A stretch of 64,000 nucleotides of DNA from a gamma proteobacterium endosymbiont of Lamellibrachia anaximandri (GCA_016756835.1 JAESPE010000007.1:1-64000), one strand, 5' to 3'. Shown: positions 27,458-37,231, counted from the first letter of the stretch. The notes: a model not told the origin generated them from the letters alone. Program-made: numbers and translations.

Positions 27458-28303
27458 TTATGAGTGGCGTGGCGTCGGTCCCTTTTTGTCTGTTTTTGAA
27501 GATCTTTTTCGTTTGTTGCGCAGGAACTGCCGTAGCCTCTCGGCCAAGGGCAGATTCTTTATGGGGCAGGCCTTGCTGATTGGCGGTGGGGTAGGAGGGA
27601 TCTTTTCCCATTTTCGCACCACCTGACCGTCGGCGAGTTTGATGAGACGGCTGGCAGCATTTTTAACATCGGGATCATGGGATGAGATCAGAAAGGTGGT
27701 GCCGAATTTATCGTTGAGCTGCTGTAGCAGACACATCAGTCGCTGACCTGTCAGCGTATCAAGGTTTGCGGTGGGCTCGTCGGCCAGCACGATCTTTGGG
27801 TTGGTTGCCAATGCCCTGGCTACGGCGACTCGCTGCTGTTGGCCGCCGGAGAGCTGGTCAGGTCTGCGGTAACCGAGATGTCCCATATCCACCTCACTCA
27901 GCCAGTGGTCGGCGATCTCCTCACTCTCCTTTTTATCCATTCCCTGTAGTTGGCAGACATAGGCGATGTTCTCTCTGGCACTTAGCACTCTGATCAGGTT
28001 GAATGATTGAAAAACAAAGCCGATATTGTGCAGTCGAAAGAGGGTGCGCTCGGTGTGATTCATGCCGAGAATATTTTCGCCATTGACGATAACCTCACCG
28101 TTATCGGCAGATTCAAGTGCGCCAATGACGTTCAGTAATGTGCTTTTTCCGGAGCCCGAACGACCGGCGAGAACAGCAAACTCCCCCCTGTCGATTGAAA
28201 GGTTGACGCCGTTGAGCGCAGGGAAAGGCATGCTGCCGACCCAGTAGCATTTATGCAGCTTCTTGACGGTGATGATAGCTGAACTGTTATCTGGCTGAAT
28301 CAT
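27458..28303 (-). CDS. ABC transporter ATPase, LolD/MacB type
   Basis: A 281-residue ATPase with Walker [11 protein letters not shown]-loop, signature LSGGQQQR, Walker B IVLADEP and the switch His (SSHD). It belongs to the LolD/MacB group that powers FtsX-type permeases. After the ATPase domain it has a C-terminal tail of about 55 residues, Pro- and Lys/Arg-rich ([13 protein letters not shown]...[12 protein letters not shown]), which LolD normally lacks. It starts two bases after the second permease and is the last gene of the operon. It probably energises lipoprotein or lipid release from the inner membrane (inference). Confidence 0.9.
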   Translation of the reverse strand: MIQPDNSSAIITVKKLHKCYWVGSMPFPALNGVNLSIDRGEFAVLAGRSGSGKSTLLNVIGALESADNGEVIVNGENILGMNHTERTLFRLHNIGFVFQSFNLIRVLSARENIAYVCQLQGMDKKESEEIADHWLSEVDMGHLGYRRPDQLSGGQQQRVAVARALATNPKIVLADEPTANLDTLTGQRLMCLLQQLNDKFGTTFLISSHDPDVKNAASRLIKLADGQVVRKWEKIPPTPPPISKACPIKNLPLAERLRQFLRNKRKRSSKTDKKGPTPRHS

Positions 28304-28305
28304 GG

Positions 28306-29557
28306 TCAGAAGGTTCGCAGGGATTGGCTGATTTCAATTTTTGTCGCCCTCCAGGCCGGATAGAGACCGGCGAGCAGGGCAGCGACCAAGGTGGTACCGA
28401 GTATCCGTGTGGCTGAATCAAGGGTCAGCAGCGGCAGTATGACAGGATCCATATAGAAGAACTTGAAGGCATTGGCGAAATAGGAGAGATCAATGCCGCC
28501 ATCGGAAAGGTGTAAAACAAGTAGCCCGCCCACTCCGTAGCCCAAGGCGCCGCCGAGCAGGATCAGCATCACGGCCTCAATCAGCAGCATAAAAAAGATC
28601 TGCGACTTTCGGGTGCCGATTGCGATCATGATGCCAAGCTCTTTCTGTCGCTCATGCAGGGCGATCAACATGGTATTAAGGATCTCGGTGAGTACCAGTG
28701 CCACCACAACAAGTATGATGATAAGGCCATAGGCATCGCTGAATTCCAGCCATTGGCGAACCATCGGGTCGAGATCCTGCCAGGCAAGGATTTCATAACC
28801 ATCACCGCTGAGTTCCTGATTGAACCGTTGCTGAAGGCCGGCAGTGTTTTCGTGGCTACTGGCTCTTATGACAATGTCGGTGACGGATTCTCCCATCTCG
28901 AACCAGGCCTGCGCGGCATTCAGGGGTATCAGTGCCAGCGTACGGTCAATCTGAGGTGCGCCGGTCTCGAGAATGCCGCGCAGAAAAAAGATCTCGGAGA
29001 CCATCTCGCCGTTGGGGCGTTGCGCCATGAGTACGATCCTGTCGCCGATCTCAGCGCCTATGTTCTGGGCGACCGTGATACCAAGCAGGAGGTCGTGGGA
29101 AGTGCCGGGATTGAGCCAGCGGCCCTGTTTCAGTCCCCGGTGCATATGTGTTACCCAAGTCTCCTGTTCAGGATCGGTGGCCATGATCTGGACGCCGGCA
29201 CTGCTGCCTCCAAGAGAGACCAGCCCGGAGGTGCGAATGCGCTGCGTCCAGCCTTGGATCTCCGGGGAGTCCTGGAGCAGCAGGATTATCTCTCCGGGCG
29301 CTTTGATATGGTCATTTGAGGTTCTGTGAAGACTCGAACCCGCTGGCATGTATCTGTACATGCCCGGTGAAACTGAGAATAAAGTTGTCCCTCATCTGCT
29401 CCAGCCAGCCATCATTGAGGGCACTGAGCAGGGTCAGTGTGGCGATACCGAAAATCATGGTTACCAGTGTGATGCCGGTACGGCGGGGGTTCCGTAGTAG
29501 GTTTCGCAAGGCCAGTGAGAGATAGGCTGTCAGCGAGAGGCGCTTCGCGTTAGACAT
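28306..29557 (-). pseudogene. FtsX-type ABC permease, one frameshift
   Basis: Two pieces make one permease of about 415 residues. The first piece (29557 to 29315) has the N-terminal helix region (SLALRNLLRNPRRTGITL) and stops at a TGA right after HASGFESSQNLK; the second continues in another frame from NDHIKAPGEI to 28306 and holds the last three membrane helices and the ending GLYPAWRATKIEISQSLR. The shift is one extra base at a run of three T on the plus strand (29315-29317). The whole is a close relative of the first permease. If the shift is real, the transporter would lack one half; assembly error or recoding at the AAA-TGA site are alternatives. Confidence 0.8.
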
Positions 29558-30776
29558 TTCGCATCGCCTCCACCGGTTGCAGGCGACTGGCCTTCCAGGC
29601 CGGATAGAGACCGGCAATGATTGAGGCGATCAGGATTGCCCCCACAGTCGTGCCGAGATGGTCGAGATTGAGATGTGGATAGACCAATGAGTCGACGTAA
29701 AATCGTGAGGTGGAGCCCAACAGGATGGATAGATCGATACCGGTCGAGTGCGTCACGAGAACGATGCCGGTGCCAAAGACAATTCCTAAAAGTGTACCGG
29801 CAAGGCCAATAAACAAGGCTTCAAATACAAGCATTAGGCCTATTTCATACCGCTCGGTTCCAATGGCCATAAAGATGCCGAATTCACGGGTGCGTTCCAG
29901 CATCGAGAGCAGCATCGTATTGAGTTCACCGGCTAAAACGATGAAGAGTACGACAGCGAGAAAAAGGTAGAGAAAGCCGTCGTGCAGTATGATCCACTCA
30001 TTCATGACGGGAAACATGGTGCTCCATGGCATGACCTCGACATTCTCATCCGACAGCGCAAAAATCAATTCATCCGTCAGTTGTTGAATCCTGTCTTCCG
30101 GGGTGCGCAGCACTATATCAGTCACTCCGTCAGGCATATCGAGCATCTCCTGCAGGGATTTGATATTGGTCAGGGCCATGCCTCGATCCAATCCCATCTC
30201 GCCGCTGGTGATGATGCCGACCAGTGTGAACTCTTCGGCCACAAGCGCGCCAAAACGATCATAACCGATCATCACGACCGGGTCGCCGAGATCTAGTTTG
30301 AGGTTGCGGGCGGTTGTGGCACCGAGGATGCAGGCGTACGCATCGTCTTCCTGCAGGAAACGCCCGATGGAGATGCGTTTTCCAAGATCAGTGATGGCAG
30401 GCTCTCTGTCTGCTTCCATGCCGATCAGCATGACGCCTTCAGTGGTTTCATCGGAGGCAGCCAGGGCGAAGGCTTCAAGACGTCGGCTCCAGCGCTTGAC
30501 CCCAGCCTGTTCAACAGCCGTGATGATCTTGTCGGGGTTTCTGAGATGGCGGGAGAGTTCCGGTCTTTTGAAAAAACCTTCGTGATGGATCTGGATGCTG
30601 CCGATGATTGCGTCCTGAAAGTTCTGCAGCATGTTGCGGTGCAAGCCGTCATTGAAACTCCAGAGGAAGATCAATGCGCTGAGTCCTACCGCGATGGCGC
30701 CAACCGTGAGCATGGTGCGGCGCAGATGTCCCAGAAGGTTGCGTAGCGCAACGGCGTAGATGACCGGTTTTATCAC
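29550..30776 (-). CDS. FtsX-type ABC permease
   Basis: A 408-residue permease of the LolE/MacB type: one N-terminal helix (about 18-38), a periplasmic domain of about 200 residues and three C-terminal helices (about 275-395), ending GLYPAWKASRLQPVEAMRNV. It is complete and overlaps the start of the second permease by eight bases. It pairs with the broken second permease and the ABC ATPase, and the LolA-like gene lies 24 bases upstream. The set looks like a LolCDE-type lipoprotein or lipid transport system, probably a paralogue of the essential Lol system. Confidence 0.9.
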   Translation of the reverse strand: MIKPVIYAVALRNLLGHLRRTMLTVGAIAVGLSALIFLWSFNDGLHRNMLQNFQDAIIGSIQIHHEGFFKRPELSRHLRNPDKIITAVEQAGVKRWSRRLEAFALAASDETTEGVMLIGMEADREPAITDLGKRISIGRFLQEDDAYACILGATTARNLKLDLGDPVVMIGYDRFGALVAEEFTLVGIITSGEMGLDRGMALTNIKSLQEMLDMPDGVTDIVLRTPEDRIQQLTDELIFALSDENVEVMPWSTMFPVMNEWIILHDGFLYLFLAVVLFIVLAGELNTMLLSMLERTREFGIFMAIGTERYEIGLMLVFEALFIGLAGTLLGIVFGTGIVLVTHSTGIDLSILLGSTSRFYVDSLVYPHLNLDHLGTTVGAILIASIIAGLYPAWKASRLQPVEAMRNV

Positions 30777-30800
30777 AGGGTCTCCGTATCGTGATTGCTT

Positions 30801-31580
30801 CTATTGCGTGTCCGCCTGTGGATTCTTTTTCTTCATTGGCTCAAACAGATCAGGATCGAAGTTTGCATCGAACTTGACGGATTTGATCGTAATTGTCGTA
30901 TGTTTGCCCTGTTTCTTTAGTGGCTCCATTACCAGGCGGGTGGGGATCAGCCGTCCATCCATCTCTTTGGGGGCTTCAAACAACAGCCGGCGCCCGGGAA
31001 TCTTGTCTTTGCAGATGTACCTGATCTCCAGCGGCATACCATCGCCGCGAATGCGCTGTACGAGCATGTGCCAGGAGACAGTAGCGCTTTCGTTAGGAAA
31101 GGATTCTATGGTGATAATTGCCTCCGGTCCCTTCCCTTCGCGCCGTGCAATCAGATGAGTGTAGTCACTGATCAATGAATCTGCCTCCAGAAGATCCTGA
31201 TTGTTGAAGTCAGAACCCATCCAGGCGTCGTGCATCATGGCAGGAGAGATGGCGATCTGGCGCCGCAGTTTCGGCAGGTACATGGAGAGTTTATCGTCGA
31301 CTTTCAGAAATACTGTCCCTCTGGTTTTGCGTGGCGAAAGAATCTCCATGCGAAAGCGGTTGTTCTCGTAGTCGTCATGGCTGAGAAATTCCAGGGTGCG
31401 TTTCCAGTCGGGACGAACTATATCCACTTGATAAGTGACTTCCGTGGCCTTCGAGCGCATCAGGGATTCGCTCTTTTGTAAAAGGGCAACGGCCTCCGGA
31501 TCGCTCTCTGTGGCAGATGCGGAGTGGCATAGAATAACCAGCGTCAGGAATCCCGCGATGCGGGAGAGTAATATTTTCAT
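30801..31580 (-). CDS. LolA-like periplasmic protein
   Basis: A 259-residue protein with a signal peptide (about 1-24, FLTLVILCHSASATE) and a LolA-like mature fold (VTYQVDIVRPDWKRTLEF, KVDDKLSMYLPKLRR, SDFNNQDLL). The start at 31580 is chosen because of the signal peptide and an AAGGTGG site upstream; another in-frame ATG lies eight codons earlier. As first gene of the operon it probably carries the substrate released by the ABC permeases across the periplasm. It is a different subfamily from the LolA-like protein at 21262. Confidence 0.85.
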   Translation of the reverse strand: MKILLSRIAGFLTLVILCHSASATESDPEAVALLQKSESLMRSKATEVTYQVDIVRPDWKRTLEFLSHDDYENNRFRMEILSPRKTRGTVFLKVDDKLSMYLPKLRRQIAISPAMMHDAWMGSDFNNQDLLEADSLISDYTHLIARREGKGPEAIITIESFPNESATVSWHMLVQRIRGDGMPLEIRYICKDKIPGRRLLFEAPKEMDGRLIPTRLVMEPLKKQGKHTTITIKSVKFDANFDPDLFEPMKKKNPQADTQ

Positions 31581-31672
31581 CGATTTCCACCTTATAAGCA
31601 GCATAGCTGCCAGCCATCCCTTGATTATAAGAGTTTGATAATATAAGTCTAGTTTATTGGCCTAGAGGGAAT

Positions 31673-32257
31673 TTATCGACTGGAATGGAGTCGGTTCATC
31701 GCTTTTTGCAGCTCGCCATTCAGGATATCCGTGAGGCAGTCGGCCGCCTGGTCGAGGCTGTCGTCGATGGCTTCCCTGTCAGCTTTTAAAGGCCGGCCCA
31801 AGACATAGTTGACCACTTCACGCCGATCGTTGGGGTGATCGATGCCGATGCGCAGGCGGTGGAAGTCTTTGCTGCCAATGGCGCTCATGATATCCCGAAG
31901 CCCATTGTGTCCAGCGTGCCCTCCTCCTGTTTTGAGACGAATCTTACCCGCAGGCAGATCGAGTTCGTCGTGGGCAACCAGGATCTCCTGGGGCTGGATC
32001 TTGAAATAGTTAGCGAGACTGGAGACTGCCTGGCCACTGCGATTCATGAAGGTTGTCGGCTTTAAGAGCCGGCAATCGTGGCCGTTGACGTTGATTCGGC
32101 ATGCCATGCCATGGTGCCGGGATTCGGATTTTAGCGGGGTGTTATAACGTTGAGCCAGCAGGTCGACGAACCAGAAGCCAGTGTTGTGCCGGGTTCCTTC
32201 ATAATCACTGCCTGGGTTGCCGAGTCCGACGATGAGCTTGATGGGTTGAGATGACAT
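31673..32257 (-). CDS. pth: Peptidyl-tRNA hydrolase
   Basis: A 194-residue cytoplasmic enzyme that releases tRNA from peptidyl-tRNA dropped by ribosomes. The family motif GLGNPG lies near the start; the catalytic His is in TRHNTGF and the key Asp and Asn residues in LLKPTTFMNRSG and HDELDLPAG. It follows rplY, as in many gammaproteobacteria. Confidence 0.97.
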   Translation of the reverse strand: MSSQPIKLIVGLGNPGSDYEGTRHNTGFWFVDLLAQRYNTPLKSESRHHGMACRINVNGHDCRLLKPTTFMNRSGQAVSSLANYFKIQPQEILVAHDELDLPAGKIRLKTGGGHAGHNGLRDIMSAIGSKDFHRLRIGIDHPNDRREVVNYVLGRPLKADREAIDDSLDQAADCLTDILNGELQKAMNRLHSSR

Positions 32258-32317
32258 GGGTGGGAAGTGGGTGAGGTGTTACGGGACAGGCCGTTGCCTG
32301 TCCCGTTGGTGCAATGC

Positions 32318-32953
32318 TTACTCAGGTGCAGTTTCGCCAACAACTGCCTCTTCCGTACCACCTTCCTCGTCTTCGTCCTCACCAGTGTGACCAACGTGGA
32401 TCATAGCCACCAGCGAGTCTTCTCCGCCGCCGTGGGTGAGTTCAACGCCGTCAGGCAGTTGCAGGTCTGAGAGATGAACGCTGTCGCCGATATCCATCTC
32501 AGCCATGTCTACCTCGATGAACTCCGGCAGATCCTTGGGCAGGCAGATGATTTCCACGTCAGAGAGGCTGTGGGAGACGTTGCCGCCCATCTTCATTCCG
32601 GGTGAGTTCTCTTCGTTGATGAAGTGCAACGGTGCGTGCATGCGGAGCTTCTCATTCATATCAACGCGCTGAAAATCAACATGCATGATGAACGGCTTGG
32701 CCGGATGACGCTGCAGATCCTTGATAACGACCTGTTCACTCTTTCCGTCCAGTTTCAGATCCAGAATATGTGAGTAGAAGGCCTCATTTTCGAGGGCATG
32801 TGCAAGTTCATTGTGTACCATGGTGATCATGGACGGCTCTTTATCGGCACCATAGATGATGCCGGGAACCGCACCCTGGAGACGCAGGCGGCGGCTCGCA
32901 CCTTTCCCTGCATCAGTCCGTGATTGCGCATTGATTTCAAAACTGACAGACAT
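32318..32953 (-). CDS. rplY: 50S ribosomal protein L25, long (Ctc) form
   Basis: A 211-residue protein: L25 domain that binds 5S rRNA (1-95) and a C-terminal beta domain (Ctc/TL5 form), longer than the 94-residue E. coli protein. The C-terminal tail is very acidic (EDEDEEGGTEEAVV). An AGGAGA site precedes the ATG. Confidence 0.95.
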   Translation of the reverse strand: MSVSFEINAQSRTDAGKGASRRLRLQGAVPGIIYGADKEPSMITMVHNELAHALENEAFYSHILDLKLDGKSEQVVIKDLQRHPAKPFIMHVDFQRVDMNEKLRMHAPLHFINEENSPGMKMGGNVSHSLSDVEIICLPKDLPEFIEVDMAEMDIGDSVHLSDLQLPDGVELTHGGGEDSLVAMIHVGHTGEDEDEEGGTEEAVVGETAPE

Positions 32954-33127
32954 GTCAATCTCCTAAGTGATTAAATCGATTGAGTGATTCCGGACTCTTG
33001 CGACCAGATGCCGGAAATAACACGCCGACTTGCGGCGAACGCGCGATTCTAGCAGAAAAAAGGTTAAAGGCAAAAGGAGGCTGTGCCAGCAGGGAAGCCA
33101 AACCCTGTCGTTATTGGCTGAAGGGGT

Positions 33128-33216
33128 GTAGGCCGGTTCAAGCGTAGCGGAACCGGCAACCTCAAAAGCACTGCCAAATCCTGAATGCCCGATCCGCTAC
33201 GCTTGATCGGGCCTAC
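33128..33216. repeat. Inverted REP pair (class B then class A)
   Basis: A class B unit on the plus strand (33128-33157) and a class A unit on the minus strand (33187-33216), both with perfect eight-base arms and GTAG heads, 29 bases apart. They fill the middle of the 313-base gap between rplY and prs; the rest of the gap shows no gene and should contain the rplY promoter. Confidence 0.92.
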
Positions 33217-33266
33217 ATGCTTGGCACAAGATTCAGGCAAGTCTTTGATTTTTCAGTCTTTAGTCT

Positions 33267-34220
33267 TTAATCAATAAACAGCGAACTGACCGACTCTTCA
33301 TCGCTGATGCGGCGCATGGTCTCCGCCAGCAGTTCACCAATGCTGACTTGGCGGATCTTTTGGCAGCCTCTGGCCGCGGGTGACAGAGGGATGGTGTTGG
33401 TAACGACCAACTCATCCAGCACTGAATTGTTGATGTTATCAACCGCGGGGCCGGAGAGTACCGGGTGGGTACAGTAAGCCACGACCTTGTCGGCGCCGTG
33501 CTCCTTCAGGGCGCTTGCCGCCTGGCAGAGGGTGCCTGCGGTGTCCACCAGATCGTCGATCAGCACGCAGCTGCGGCCCTCAACCTCGCCGATGATGTTC
33601 ATTACCTTGGCCTCGTTGGGTCGCGGGCGGCGTTTGTCGATGATCGCGAGGTCGGCATCATCGAGCCGTTTGGCCAGGGCGCGAGCCCGTACCACGCCGC
33701 CGACATCGGGAGAGACTACGATCAGGTTTGGGAGTTTCTGACGCCAGACGTCGCCAAGCAACAGGGGCGAGGCATAGACATTGTCGACCGGGATGTCGAA
33801 GAAACCCTGAATCTGGTCGGCATGCAGATCGATGGTCAAAACCCGGTCGGCGCCGGCGGTGGCGATCATCTTGGCGGCCAGTCGTGCGGTGATCGGCACG
33901 CGGGCAGAGCGGGGGCGGCGATCCTGACGCGCATAGCCGAAATAGGGGATAACGGCGGTGATGCGCTTGGCTGAGGAGAGGCGCACGGCATCGATCATCA
34001 CCAGCAGTTCCATCAGGTTTTCATTGGTCGGCGCCGAAGTGGGCTGAACGATGAAGACATCGTGGCCGCGGACGTTCTCCTGTATTTCGGCCATGACCTC
34101 ACCGTCACTGAAGCGACCAATCTGGGCCTTGCCCAGGGGAATGTTGAGATGGGAGACGATTTCGTTGGTAAGTTCCGGGTTTGAGTTACCGGAAAATACG
34201 GTCATGGCAGTGACGGGCAC
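33267..34220 (-). CDS. prs: Ribose-phosphate pyrophosphokinase
   Basis: A 317-residue enzyme that makes PRPP from ribose 5-phosphate and ATP for nucleotide, His and Trp synthesis. Motifs: [21 protein letters not shown], catalytic His/Lys region [11 protein letters not shown] and the PRPP-binding loop [14 protein letters not shown]. The start is GTG at 34220, with an AAGGGGA site upstream; an ATG at 34205 lacks one. The gene lies downstream of tRNA-Gln and ispE, as in related species. Confidence 0.96.
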   Translation of the reverse strand: MPVTAMTVFSGNSNPELTNEIVSHLNIPLGKAQIGRFSDGEVMAEIQENVRGHDVFIVQPTSAPTNENLMELLVMIDAVRLSSAKRITAVIPYFGYARQDRRPRSARVPITARLAAKMIATAGADRVLTIDLHADQIQGFFDIPVDNVYASPLLLGDVWRQKLPNLIVVSPDVGGVVRARALAKRLDDADLAIIDKRRPRPNEAKVMNIIGEVEGRSCVLIDDLVDTAGTLCQAASALKEHGADKVVAYCTHPVLSGPAVDNINNSVLDELVVTNTIPLSPAARGCQKIRQVSIGELLAETMRRISDEESVSSLFID

Positions 34221-34247
34221 GGAGGAATCCCCTTGGTTGACGGAAAA

Positions 34248-34322
34248 TGGCTGGGGTACCAGGATTCGAACCTGGGAGTGACGGGATCAAAACCCGCTGC
34301 CTTACCGCTTGGCTATACCCCA
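34248..34322 (-). tRNA. tRNA-Gln (UUG)
   Basis: A complete cloverleaf on the minus strand with encoded CCA: acceptor TGGGGTA pairs with TACCCCA, the anticodon loop is TTTTGAT (anticodon TTG), and the T-loop is TTCGAAT. It lies between ispE and prs. Confidence 0.97.
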
Positions 34323-34350
34323 ATAATTCTTTATGCCACTCAACAGCTAG

Positions 34351-35190
34351 TTAAACGACCCGTGTCAGCAGCGGTGATCGGTTGATCCCGCGCGCCACAA
34401 AACCCACAAAGTCAGCGGGCAGGCGATTAAGAACCGCCTCTGCTGTTGATGCATCCGAAAATGCGGCAAATACGCAGGCGCCGGTACCGGTCATCTGCGC
34501 TGGAGCAAACTGATCCAGCCAATCGAGTGCTGCTGCGACTTTATTATAACGTCGGCGCACTACGGATAGGCAGTCGTTTCTCCTGTCGCCCTCCAGAAAG
34601 TCGCGTATTCTGATGCGGGGGGAGTTGCGTGTCAAATCAGGTGCGGAGAATATTTCTGCGGTGGAGACGTGGCAGTCGGGCGCAAGGACAAGGTACCAGG
34701 GCTGGGGAAGATCCAGATCAGTGAGTGTCTCGCCGATGCCTTCCGCCCAGGCAGCCCGGCCGTGGATGAAGATTGGTACGTCGGCTCCCAGGGTGAGGCC
34801 GAGCTCTGCCAGCGTTGCATTGTCCAGTCCCGTCTCCCAGATTTGGTTGAGTGCTACAAGCGTGGTGGCGGCATCGGAGCTGCCGCCGCCCAGGCCGCCA
34901 CCCATCGGCAGGTGCTTGTCGATAGAGATGGTGACACCCTGTACGGGCTTTGTGTGTTGTTTCAGCAGGTTTGCGGCGCGTACCGTGAGGTCGGTTTCCG
35001 GAGTCACGCCAGGTAGTGGTGTGGCGAGAACGATGCGGCCATCACTGCGTGGCTGGAAGTGGAGTTCATCCAGCAGGTCGAGAAACTGAAAGACCGTCTG
35101 TAATTCGTGGTAGCCATCGGGGCGGCGTCCAACGATACGCAGCGTCAGATTCAATTTGGCCGGGGCGGGCCATGCAATGCTTTCAGGCAC
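34351..35190 (-). CDS. ispE: 4-diphosphocytidyl-2-C-methyl-D-erythritol kinase
   Basis: A 279-residue GHMP kinase of the MEP isoprenoid pathway. The ATP-binding loop is PMGGGLGGGSSDAA, the N-terminal motif is PAKLNLTLRI and a C-terminal TGTGACVFA stretch is seen. It starts nine bases after the TPR lipoprotein gene. In many gammaproteobacteria lolB lies just upstream of ispE; it is absent here. Confidence 0.96.
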   Translation of the reverse strand: MPESIAWPAPAKLNLTLRIVGRRPDGYHELQTVFQFLDLLDELHFQPRSDGRIVLATPLPGVTPETDLTVRAANLLKQHTKPVQGVTISIDKHLPMGGGLGGGSSDAATTLVALNQIWETGLDNATLAELGLTLGADVPIFIHGRAAWAEGIGETLTDLDLPQPWYLVLAPDCHVSTAEIFSAPDLTRNSPRIRIRDFLEGDRRNDCLSVVRRRYNKVAAALDWLDQFAPAQMTGTGACVFAAFSDASTAEAVLNRLPADFVGFVARGINRSPLLTRVV

Positions 35191-35199
35191 GATGCTGGC

Positions 35200-36927
35200 T
35201 CAGTTGCCGGAGAGTCGCTGTTTGGTGGGGCCGATATATCGATTCTTCGGGTCCCGCTTCATTGCGGCGTCCCAAACCGCACGGGCCTCCTGCTTTCTCC
35301 CCATCATCCAGAGAACCTCACCAAGGTGGGCGGCGATCTCGGCATCCGGTTCCTTATCGGCGGCTTGCTGCAGAAATTTCAGTGCCTGTTCCAGGTTGCC
35401 GAGCCGGTACTCGACCCAGCCCATGCTGTCGAGGATGGCGACATTGCCGGGTTTCAGGTCGAGTGCCCTCTGGATATAGGCCTGGGCCTCCTGCAGGCGA
35501 TCAGTCTGGTCGGCCAGGGTATAGCCTAAGGCATTGAGAGAGTCGGCGTGATCCGGATTGTCTTTCAATATGCGTTTCAGGTCTGCTTCAAGGATGTCGA
35601 CGCGGCCGAGATCGGCACCGTTCAGGGCGCGGGCATAGCGCAGATCGATGTTGTCCGGGAATTTCTGCAGGGCGGTGTCATAGATCTCCATCGCGATTTT
35701 GTAATCACCGGCATCGCGCATAAGATTGGCTTCAATGAGAAAGAGTTTGAGGGCGTTTGTGGGTGTGGATGAGCGCAATTGCTGCAATATTTCACGGGCG
35801 CCATTCAGGTTGTCCAGGGAGACCAGAATGCCCGCCATGCGGATGCGTGCCTCAGCCCGCTCTTTGCCGTCGACCTTTTCATACCATTCGAAGGCCTTTT
35901 GAGGGTGTTTGTCGAGTTCTTCGATCTGTCCCAGATGCAGGGTGGACTGACTCCCCATTTTTCCCATCGACAGCAGGTGCTGAAAAAAGCCTCTCGCAGC
36001 TTTGAGTTCTTTGCGCTGAATGGAGAGCACTCCGAGCGCGTAGACGATATCGGCGTTATCGGGTTCCAGTTTGTAGAGTTTGCTGAACTCGTCGTGTGCA
36101 TCGTCAAGCCGATGCAGATCCACCAGTGTGCGGGCGTATGTGATGCGGAGTTGAATATCTTTAGGTGATTGAAGGGCGGCCTTGGCAAGAACCTCAATAC
36201 TCTCATCCTTGCGCTCCTGTACCATCAATGAGCGACTTAGCAGTAACAGGCCTTTTGACCAGTCCGGCCGGATTTTAAGGGCACGGCGAAGATAGTCTTC
36301 GGCAATGGCATGTTCCTTTGCATGGCTGGCGCTCAGGGCGAGGGCGTATAGTGCCTCCGGATCAGACGTATCCCGAGGAATGACCAGTTGCATCAGTTGC
36401 AGGGCGTTGTCTTTGCTGGTGGATTTCTCGGCGATTGCGGCCGCCTGAATATAGCCGGTTTGGCCTGCCTGATTGGCGATCGCAGCAACCTTGCTTAAAT
36501 GCAAGACCGACGCCTGCCGGTTTTTAGCGCGAATATGGAGAATGGCGGCAATCTGATGGGCCTTTAGGGATTCAGGGTCTATCTCAATCCAGAAGTCTAC
36601 GCTCTGCAGCGCCTTATCTGTTTGATGGCTAAGCAGTGCAAGTCTTGTCGCGCGTTCTGCGGCGGCAGGCGCCCGGCTGGTGCGGGCGGCATTGGAGGCG
36701 TGCTCATAGGCAATGTCGTGCTGGCCGCGCTGGGCTGCGATTTCAGCGGCAAGGATGTCGTAGATAATGTCCGGCTTGCGATCATCCATCGAGGCTGGCG
36801 GGTTTTGTGTCGGCGTCTTTGGTGGGGTCGTGATGGCGGTTTGCGGATCTGTTGTCGGTATCCCGGTGCAGCCGGTTATGATGAGTAGTGCGGTGGCTGC
36901 AAAGGCGGAAAAGGTCTGATTTTTCAT
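35200..36927 (-). CDS. Tetratricopeptide repeat lipoprotein
   Basis: A 575-residue protein with a lipoprotein signal (LLIITGC, Cys20), a Pro/Thr-rich linker and then about 14 TPR-like helix pairs to the end (repeats such as DPEALYALALSASHAKEHAIAEDYL and HADSLNALGYTLAD). It is probably an outer membrane or periplasmic scaffold. Similar TPR proteins lie upstream of lolB-ispE in Pseudomonas and relatives, so the place is conserved; only lolB is missing. The partners are unknown. Confidence 0.88.
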   Translation of the reverse strand: MKNQTFSAFAATALLIITGCTGIPTTDPQTAITTPPKTPTQNPPASMDDRKPDIIYDILAAEIAAQRGQHDIAYEHASNAARTSRAPAAAERATRLALLSHQTDKALQSVDFWIEIDPESLKAHQIAAILHIRAKNRQASVLHLSKVAAIANQAGQTGYIQAAAIAEKSTSKDNALQLMQLVIPRDTSDPEALYALALSASHAKEHAIAEDYLRRALKIRPDWSKGLLLLSRSLMVQERKDESIEVLAKAALQSPKDIQLRITYARTLVDLHRLDDAHDEFSKLYKLEPDNADIVYALGVLSIQRKELKAARGFFQHLLSMGKMGSQSTLHLGQIEELDKHPQKAFEWYEKVDGKERAEARIRMAGILVSLDNLNGAREILQQLRSSTPTNALKLFLIEANLMRDAGDYKIAMEIYDTALQKFPDNIDLRYARALNGADLGRVDILEADLKRILKDNPDHADSLNALGYTLADQTDRLQEAQAYIQRALDLKPGNVAILDSMGWVEYRLGNLEQALKFLQQAADKEPDAEIAAHLGEVLWMMGRKQEARAVWDAAMKRDPKNRYIGPTKQRLSGN

Positions 36928-37102
36928 TTGGATCTGCTGTGGCTGTCGGTTTTTCCCTGTGGGGTAGTTAAAAGGTAATCAGGCCTGCCTGCAAGCCCGG
37001 TCGTTTGAATTGGGTGAATCTAAGGGTTTTGAGTGAGCGTTGGTCGGTGTCTGTGTATAATTCGCGGCGCCCTGCGTCGGGTAATTTTGTTTTGCCTTTG
37101 TG

Positions 37103-37131
37103 TTGACTTTGTGTTTCCAAGGCGGCAGAAT
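37103..37131 (+). promoter_or_regulatory. Predicted promoter of tRNA-tuf cluster
   Basis: A -35 TTGACT (37103-37108) and a -10 CAGAAT (37126-37131) with a 17-base spacer, followed by a GC-rich discriminator GCCCGG, typical of stable-RNA promoters under stringent control. A second possible -10, TATAAT with a GC-rich discriminator, lies at 37056-37061, but its -35 is unclear. Confidence 0.65.
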
Positions 37132-37146
37132 GCCCGGCTCGCGCTT

Positions 37147-37231
37147 GGAGGGGTTCCCGAGTGGCCAAAGGGATCAGACTGTAAATCTGACGGCTCAGCC
37201 TTCGGAGGTTCGAATCCTCCCCCCTCCACCA
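37147..37231 (+). tRNA. tRNA-Tyr (GUA)
   Basis: An 85-base class II tRNA with a long variable arm and encoded CCA. Acceptor GGAGGGG pairs with CCCCTCC, the anticodon GTA lies in ACTGTAAAT and the T-loop is TTCGAAT. It begins about nine bases after the predicted transcript start. Confidence 0.97.
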
